In this document: positions 46,901 through 55,900 of the stretch, in pieces
How the letters are laid out: every line of letters begins with the position of its first letter
How positions within the stretch are numbered: the first letter of the stretch is position 1
DNA from: Chrysoperla carnea
Lineage: Eukaryota; Arthropoda; Insecta; Neuroptera; Chrysopidae
Assembly: GCF_905475395.1 (NCBI RefSeq)
Contig: NC_058342.1
Coordinates: 14,232,640-14,296,639 of the forward strand
Length of the DNA: 64,000 bases
Direction of reading: 5' to 3'
Made by a program: the position numbers and the translations under genes
The notes under the pieces: model-generated
Told to the model about the DNA's origin: nothing
The model's database searches: none
The model's input: only the letters and a program-made list of their open reading frames with translations

Positions 46901-49900
46901 GATCCTTAGAAAGTTTAAGGTCAGTTGATTTCATTATAAACAAAGACAACAAAATATTTTTTTTAGTATGAATTCCATATTACTCTCTATATTCTAAAGT
47001 AACACCTACTAATTTAATGATTTTGATAAGTCTGTGAATTCATAAACTTTTCTATTTTTCTCATCACCACATCTCCCGAATCAGCCCTCAGATTGAAATT
47101 TAGTAAAGAGCTTTTTCATTTGTCATAATAAGCTTAATTTATTGGTATAATTTTCTGATATCAAAAGCAGAACACCCTGCATAGATAGCCTTAATGCTCG
47201 CTCTGAGATTTAAAGTTAAGAAATATTAAATCTTCAGATCCCTACCTGTTTTGTTTATAATGAACTTTTCTGTGTAATCTCAGTAATCGAAACAAATCCA
47301 ATAATCGAAACACGCCTTTATTGAGTGTCGATTATCGGATTATCAATACTTTATTCTACTAGAGTTTCCAAAAAATATTTCTGGAAAAATTCTGAAACTG
47401 TTACTAAGATTTTTTTTGTTTGCAGGAAAAACTAAATGAATTACTATATGAAATATCGAAAATCCAAAAAGAGAAATGCTTATCAAGACGTGATAAATGC
47501 GCCCAAACGGATGATATATCATTACCATCGAATCAAATAGAAACTGAATTGAAACGTTCGTTGGAATCGTTGCGAATGAAACGTGATGAAATTGTACAAA
47601 TGAAACAAATTATCTCCGAACAGCAGCAGATGATTGCTATGTTAAGCGCACATTCTCAGGTTAGTAGTTACTTTTTCTAAAATTTAAATTTTGATTAATA
47701 ATTTCTTAGAAAATACATTGAATAATCCATTGCTCGAAATCACTACTGCTTCCTTCCTTAGAGAAAAATTGGAATCTTTCAGATAGCCTAAAATAGAGAG
47801 GTGTCTTATGCACACCCGGTTGGAACGGAATTCCTTTTGCTACACCTTTTTTGTGTTTGTATTAAATAATGATTAAATAAAAAATAATGAGTCAGTATAA
47901 AATAATTAAACGAATCATAAAATGTGAATTAATGGGAATAAAGTTGGTTTTGCAGATAAATTTCTGAAATGTTAGTAAAAAAATATATCACTACTATTTA
48001 GTAGCTGAGCCCCGCGGTGTTACCCGCGATTAAAAGAGATTTTGATAGTTTTTATCGTTACTGTGTAAATTAATCAAGCCTTCTTGAGAAAAATGCGCTA
48101 AAACGTTCTATTTCACGAATTTATACAAAACTCTTTAAAAATACGGTTCCTGTATGCTATCCCATAAGAAATTTGAGAATAAGAATGCTTTCCCATTTTC
48201 TGCGATAAAAATTAACCGTTGTCTTTTTTAGACCCCTAAACTATCACTGCCTATTCAAAAAATCATGTCGGAACTTTGATCAATGAAAACTTAAAGTAAA
48301 TCTATCCCACGTGAAGCATATATTTTACCGGGATAAAAAGCCTATGTGCTATTCCAGACTATAATCTATCTCGGTGCCAAATTTGAGCCAGACGCGTTCA
48401 GCCGTTCTAACGTGATTGAGTAACAAATATCCATTCATCCATCCAAACTTTCACGGTTATAATTTATATCAGATTTATGCATATTCTCAAAATTAGCGGC
48501 AAGCTGAATCGATTGAAAAAAGTTTCCTTGGTGAATGGGGGAAGTGTCTCAAAAATCACTGCAAAAAATTTCGTTTTTCAATGTTACACTTTTGCGATAA
48601 ACGTGCGATAAGGAACTCCATTCCAAAAAGATAGTACAGTATAAGTTCTATAGTCAAAATCGGTTTTAGCGACATCGCTTATAACGATAAATTTTGGGAA
48701 TGTCCCAACTCGATTCTTTAGTATTCCAGCTTGTCTTTTAACGACCGGCCATTCATTTTTCTTCGGAGAAGAGTAAATCTAATGAGTCAGAAAATGAATT
48801 AGCTCCTAGTCACATTTTTCTCAGAAGATAAAATAGACATATCGCTTATAACATCTATCGCATACAACGACCATAATTTTAGATACCTTCAATTCTTGAT
48901 ACTTTGCTAGGATCAAAAATGTTTTTGACTACCCTCCTTTACAAATGAAATTATTAAAAATAAATTTTTTAATTTAAAAAATGTTTACAGGGTGTTTCAA
49001 CCGAATGTCAAACATCCGAAGAATCTGCAAATCAGCGCAATCAAGGTGAACAAACCGATTTACTTAGCAACGATATCCATAAGTATAAATCACAGCTCGC
49101 AATATTGGAACAAGAAATCTCTCAAAAAGATGTCGACTTGAACAGATATCGTCATAAATTACAAAAATTGGAAAACGATTTCGATGAACTGAAACGAAGT
49201 GATACGACAACGATTAACGATTACAATCGCTTACATCAAGATTATGAAAAATTAGCTTCAGATTATCAAAAACGTGGCGAAACTATAAATATCTTACAAA
49301 AGGAGTTAGAAGCATTGCGGAACGATTTTATATCATTTCAAGAGACGAGTACTTTGCAAACATCCCCTGCGAAAGACACAACGAATGGTGGGGAAGATTC
49401 AAATAATTACCAACAATTAATCGATACAATTCGAAATGAGCTTCAAGTTATGTCTAACAAAAATAAAAACATTAAAACATCGTTACTTGATAAAGCAAAC
49501 GAACTCGTACAAGTTACTGAAGAAAATCAAGAACTACGTCAAAAAATCATGGAATTAGAAACCGTACAACACGACAAATGTCATGAAGAAATCGTTGCCT
49601 TACGCAACAGCTTAGAGATACGTAATCAAAATTCGGAAGCTTTTCAAACGATTATTGAAAATTTAAAGATAAAATTACGTGAGGCGGAAGAACGTTTAAT
49701 ACAAGTGTGCGATTTAGAGAATACGAATAAATCGTTGCGTAAACAATTGAATCGAAATAACAATAATTATGATAGTGTGCGTAATGAAATTCATGCGATG
49801 CGTAATAGTTTAGTGAAGTTTATTGGGGAACAGTTAACTGATATGGAAGAAAATTTTGATTGTTCAAATACAGAGGAAGAATTGTTGCGACAGTTAGCAT

Positions 49901-52900
49901 CGTTGAAACATATTTATGAAAAAATTATCTCAAGTAAATCGCAAGTGATTCAAGTACAATTGCTTGAAATTCAGAAACTTCAAGCTGAAATTGAAAAGTA
50001 CAGGTAAGCAAAATTTTCAGAGATTTAAAGTTTTATAATTGGAATAAGAACTTGGTTAAACTATGGAGTGTAGTATTTTATACCGACGGATCTAAGTTGG
50101 AGAGCAAGATAGTTTGTGGGAAACTTTGAAAATCTGGATTTACAGCTCTAATTCCGGTTGCCGGATCACTATACTGTGTATCAAGCGAGGTATGTGAATT
50201 TATAAGACTGAACAATCTAATGTGCAGCTACATTACTATCTTCAACGACAGCCCAGCAGCCCAGCTCAGTCTACCTAACCTCAGCCGCTACTTAGAACAG
50301 GATTGCCGAACATCCTCAAATGAGCTGACGGACCAAATGAATGAAATTCTGTTATAATTCCCGGGACAGAAGGACATTCCAGGATACAGGCATTAAAAGG
50401 CATCCTGGAGTTTCGTTTGCGGACTACAAGCTGCTCCTTAAAGATAATATCTTAGATGGAGGGAGAAATGTACTTGTGGTACTACAAGACAGAAATGTAT
50501 TTTGTAAATTATAGACGAATCATTTTAGCATTTCAAAGATAATTTTTTTGTATCTCGACATTTTTATTTGAAATTTTCAGTAATGTCTATATATCAAAAA
50601 GTACATTTAACTTAGTGCCGCTAGAAAGTTTGGCCATTGCTATAGGCCAAATAGGCCAATTATTAGAATCGATTTCTGAAGTCATTTAAAAAAATTTTAA
50701 AACTTCCAATAAAATGGGCCAGAAACGTATACTCGGGAATTTTCGGGGTCGCTTTCCGAATTTTCCACGATTCTGCGGTTAGAATGTGGATGTACTCCCT
50801 CCCCCTCTTCTGGGATAATTCTCCCTCCATTGGCCCTACACAGCAATGTTTTGTAAGTATTCAACAAAATTGACCAAAAAAGTATACTCGGAGGATATAG
50901 AAATTATAACTTCGGAATAGTGATCAGTGACCCTGAAAATCCCCGTGTATACGTTTCTGGCCCAATATTTTCACAGTTTTAAAATTTTCAAAAATCACCT
51001 CAGAAATGGATTATAATAATTGGCCTATTTAACCCATAACAATGACAAACTCTCTAGCGGCACCAAGTTAGATGTAGATTTTGTTATATGGACCTTCCTG
51101 AACATTCTTTAAAAAAAACTTGGACTCATATGTCCAAAATAATTCGTCTAAGTAATACATTTTTGCATGAATTATCTTGTAGCCATGTCTGGCTTTCAGC
51201 TTTGTAGATACCAAGAGGTACAATCTCCAATTTTTGAGATTCAGGCGGCAATATCAATCGTTGAGGCTCATAGATTTCGATCGAAAGAATTCCAATGAAT
51301 GTTTCGAAAAACTAAATTGCTTGGAATTGAATCATAATCCCATAATTTCAGAATAATCCCATAATTTCATCTGTTTACTATAGAATCTGTCACCATGTAG
51401 CACTCTTATTTTTAGGTGTAGACTTGTTTCAAAGAAGACATAAAGACTTTCTAAGTCTACGAATTAGGATTTAGTTTAGACACCTCTCTTACCATTTATT
51501 ATTCCCTAAAGCGAAGCCAAAATCATAAATCATTCTACGCTTTAAATTTTGCTCTCCACGTTTGATGAAGCTAAAATGATGCCAGATCATTTTTCCTATT
51601 CCTATTAGTCTCGCAATATTTGTTATTTAAGCTTTTAACATTTTTCAGGAACTTTGATAAGGAAGTGCGCGAAGCTATCGAAACTCAAATATCCGTCCTA
51701 AAAACTGCATGTGAGGAAAAAATGGCTAACGGTAAGTAAAATAGAGAAAAGTTATTTTAAAAAAATCAGAGGTAGGGATTGAATCTTCGAGTTCTCATCA
51801 TCATTAGCTTAAAATCTCGCTCGGAGATTTAAAGTTAAAAAACATTTAATCTACAGGTCCCTGACCCCCGTAAAAAGTAAAATTGTAAATTCGCCAAATA
51901 GTACAATTAAACTAAATATCTAAAAGGAAAAAACTAATTCATATTTGAAATTTTCTACAGTTGTTTATTAGAGCGTAAAAAAAGTCGACCTCTCAGGGCG
52001 TACCTAACCCCTTTTTTTGGGAGGAGGGGGGGTAGTTGAGGGTTTTTAATCAGTTTTTTACAAATTACAAAAAAAAAATGCTTCAAATAAAAAATAAAAA
52101 ATCAAATACAAGTTCTAGCTGAAGTATTTGTGTACACTTTCGATTTCTTTTCGAGTTTCTAGCTTCAAAGTTGATTGAGATATGTCAATTTTAAAATGGA
52201 ATTTTAAGTGTGTTGATTTTCAGGTTAACTTCAACTAGTCGTTTTGTGAAACATTCTAGAAAAGAAAAAAAATTCTAGAAAATACTTGCTAAATTTAGAA
52301 ACTTTCGAAAAATATTTTCTTTTTTTTTTTTAAACATCCCTTTTTAACCGTGAAGACGTCTCCAAAATAGTTTCAAAAATTTTGAAATTTTGGCAAGTAT
52401 TTTTTTGGAATATTTTATTTATTTTCTAGTTTCGCAAAACCAATAGTTGAAGTTAACCTGAAAAAATCAACACACTTTTTTTATAGTTTTAGAGAAAATG
52501 GACACCAATGTTTTTTCCTAAGTTACGCCCTCACGGGTAAACAGTGATGTTTACGAAAGAATGCTTCAAATAAAAGTTGTTAATTTTTTTATAAGGAATA
52601 AATTTTGTTCTATCTCTAACGGTTTACAAGATGGATACTTTTTCATGTGATTGAATGAGCAAATAAATTCCATTTTAAAATTGGCATATTTCGGTCAATT
52701 TTGAAGTCAGAAAGTCGAAAAATACACAAAAATGTGCACAAATACTTCAGTTAGGACTTTTAATTAAACTTTTTTTATTTGATGCATAGTTTTTTTTTTT
52801 AAATGTAATATATTGATTAAAATCCCCAACTAAGGGGGTTAGTTACAGCCGTGAAAAGTCGACTTTTTTTTTTAAAAGTGTTAACAACTTAATAAACAAC

Positions 52901-55900
52901 TGTGGAAAATTTCAAAGATGCATTAATTTTTTCTTTATTACCATGATATTCCATTTAATTTTATTAGACTAAATACTTTCCTTAAAATAAGCCGAACACC
53001 GAATGCGGAAAAATTTTTTTGTCTGCAGTTGCTACCGTCAGCGAACGATAATTTTTTGTATAACCTAATGCGTTCTATATAAATTATCTTCCAAAATGGG
53101 TTAATATGGATTAATGTGGTTTTGAGAAAAATTTTGACAATTTCCATGCTTTCTTCGAATTTTAGTTTAAGAATTTTAATGATATAAATTTTTTTTTAGC
53201 CAAAATGCAATGTTATATAGTATTAGATAGAGAAGAAGATTCACAACAAACTACTTCTCCAGAGAAAATTTCCGAAGACTCAACAACTGTAGATCGTATA
53301 AATGCATTAGTGGCGCAAGTGAATTGCTTAAAATTCGAACGAGATAAGTATTTAAAAGCATCTGGTATGGTTAATGAATTAATGTACCGCATCCAAATCT
53401 TTGAAGAACAAAATGCACGATTAATTTCGGAGCTAGAACATGCAAATCAAGATCTCGAGGTATCCAAACAACGAATCAACAGCTTACAAAATCATGAGGC
53501 TACAATTGTTTCGCTCCAAAAACAAATTAAAGAGTTGAAATTGGTGATTAAACAGTATAATAAAAATAAAGCAACATACGCTGGAAGTCCAGAAATTAAG
53601 GAGCTCCAACAGCAACTGGTCACAATTCAAACAAGGCATAGTCAAGAAATCGAACAATTACAGACATCGTTGAAAGATGTGATGAAACAAGAAATTGAAA
53701 CAATTCAAACTCAATTTCATAAGAAAATTATTTCGCTGGAATCGGAAAAACAATATTTGGAGAATTGTTTACGAAGTGTGGAGGAACATTCAAAGGAAAT
53801 GATACAGAAATGCCAACAGGAGAAAGCAAATTTGAATGCGATTATCGAAGTAAATGTTGCGAAATTGAATGAAATGAATACGAAAATTGCTAATTTTGAT
53901 CAACGTGAAATTGATTGGAAGGAAAAAGAAACCGCTTTGCTGAAAGAAAAACGTACTTTGACAAAAGGTAGGATTTATATAAGTTCTTGAAAAAAATTAT
54001 CCAAAGTTTGGCTATTCAAAATGCTCCAAAAAATCGGCTCGCAATCATAAAAATTATCATAGGACCAAACGTAGTATTTGATATGATTTTTCCTGAAAAA
54101 GAAATATTTGATTATAAAAATCTTCGTAGAGAAATAAGTTGTTAGGCATGACTTGCTAATTTGACTTGAAATGATTGCTGATTTGACTCAACTATTTCCT
54201 GTCTTGATACTGCTATATTACCTTAAAGATCGTAAAATTCTATAAAAAATGAATGTAAGTTTCGTACAGGATGAGCCATATTTTATGTCGGTATGTAATT
54301 GAATAGCTTTTGGCATTTGTCAACCGATTGACTAGATTAGACATATTTTTGAAATGTCAATTCAGTACAATTTTAACCATGAATCGCTTCACACCGAAAC
54401 CACACAACGAAATAGTGACGCTATACATTGAAAATAGCTGTTTAGGGGCTGTACTTAAATTACGTAACGCATTTAGAACGACTTTTCAACCCCTACCCTC
54501 CCTATGTAACAGATTGTAACAAAATATTGAACCCCCCCTCTCCCTGTTTTGTACGTAATTTTTTTCTTCTTTGAATTTTAGAGTATTATGGTTAAAAATG
54601 TTTAACCAATTTGTGTGTGTTGAGTAATCTCAACGCGCAACGCGCTATTTTCAAAATATTAAAAGTTAGCTACAGTATAGTTTAGAGCCCGAGGTTTAAC
54701 TAAAATTTTTTTTAATTCATCAAAATTTTTTATTATTTATTTCGATAATTACGTAAAAGCGTTGAAGGACCGCCTCCCTCGTACCATAACAAATAGTAAC
54801 ATTATGATTTGATCCCCCCTCCCTCTAAATATGTTACGTAATTTAAGTACTGCCCCTTAGTTGTGTTAACGTGAATGTCGTGGCCAGCAGGCACCATCTG
54901 ACACTGCACGGGATAGTGGAAGATCGTCAACATGCCGTTCACCAACGACCAAGGCAATACAATGAACTGGTGGAAGCGGTCAGAGAGAGTATTGCCCAGG
55001 CCCCAAAGTGTTGTATCGCCACCAAAAAGTCACTCGAATGATTGACACTAAACCTGATTTTTTAAGCAAACCCTGATGACCGACGAGGCCCATTTGGGAA
55101 ACGGAGAATCCATACGAGATCCATGAAACGCCATTGTATGTCCAAAAAGTGACTGCTTAGACGAAAACGTAGCAAAAAGGGCGCATTTTGTTTTTGCTAA
55201 GAGAGGCGGCCACTTGATTGATGTTGTTTTCAAAAACTAGTTCAAATAAATTGCAAAAGATCAAATTTAATAAAAATACTGTATATACAGAAATTGGTTG
55301 TTTTCAAAGTTCAATGTTTACATATCGACATAAAAGATGGTGTCCCCTATATGTAGTAAAATAGAAAAATTTCCGCTTACAAATATGTCCATAACTCGAG
55401 ATCAAAAAAATAATATGGCTATAAAACGCACATCAGATTGGAGGAGAAATTAGGATTCTAACGATCATAACAGTTTTAATGAAAAGAGCGTGACGCGTGT
55501 CATACGTAAGGAAAAAAATAGTACTTTTTTCCTTTTACAAATGGTCTTACATTTTCTATTTCCATAAAAGCTGTGAAGCTTAGAGTAAATTGCAGTAGAC
55601 CATTTTCTAAACTTCTTTATCTTTAAGGGCCATCCATAAATTACGTCATACTAATTGTATGATTTTTAACCCCCCACCTTCCGCCATGTCACAAATGGTC
55701 ACATTTTTTAAGCCTCCCCACTCCTTGATGTAACGTCACATATTTTATAATTTATTAGAAATAATTAAAATAAAACAGCATTTAAAAATGTTTATTAAAT
55801 TTCTTAAATTCTTAATAAAAATTTTGTATAAAATCAATATCAAGTCAAATAATTTAAATAATAGACAGGACAAAAGATTAATTAATTAATTAATTAACTA

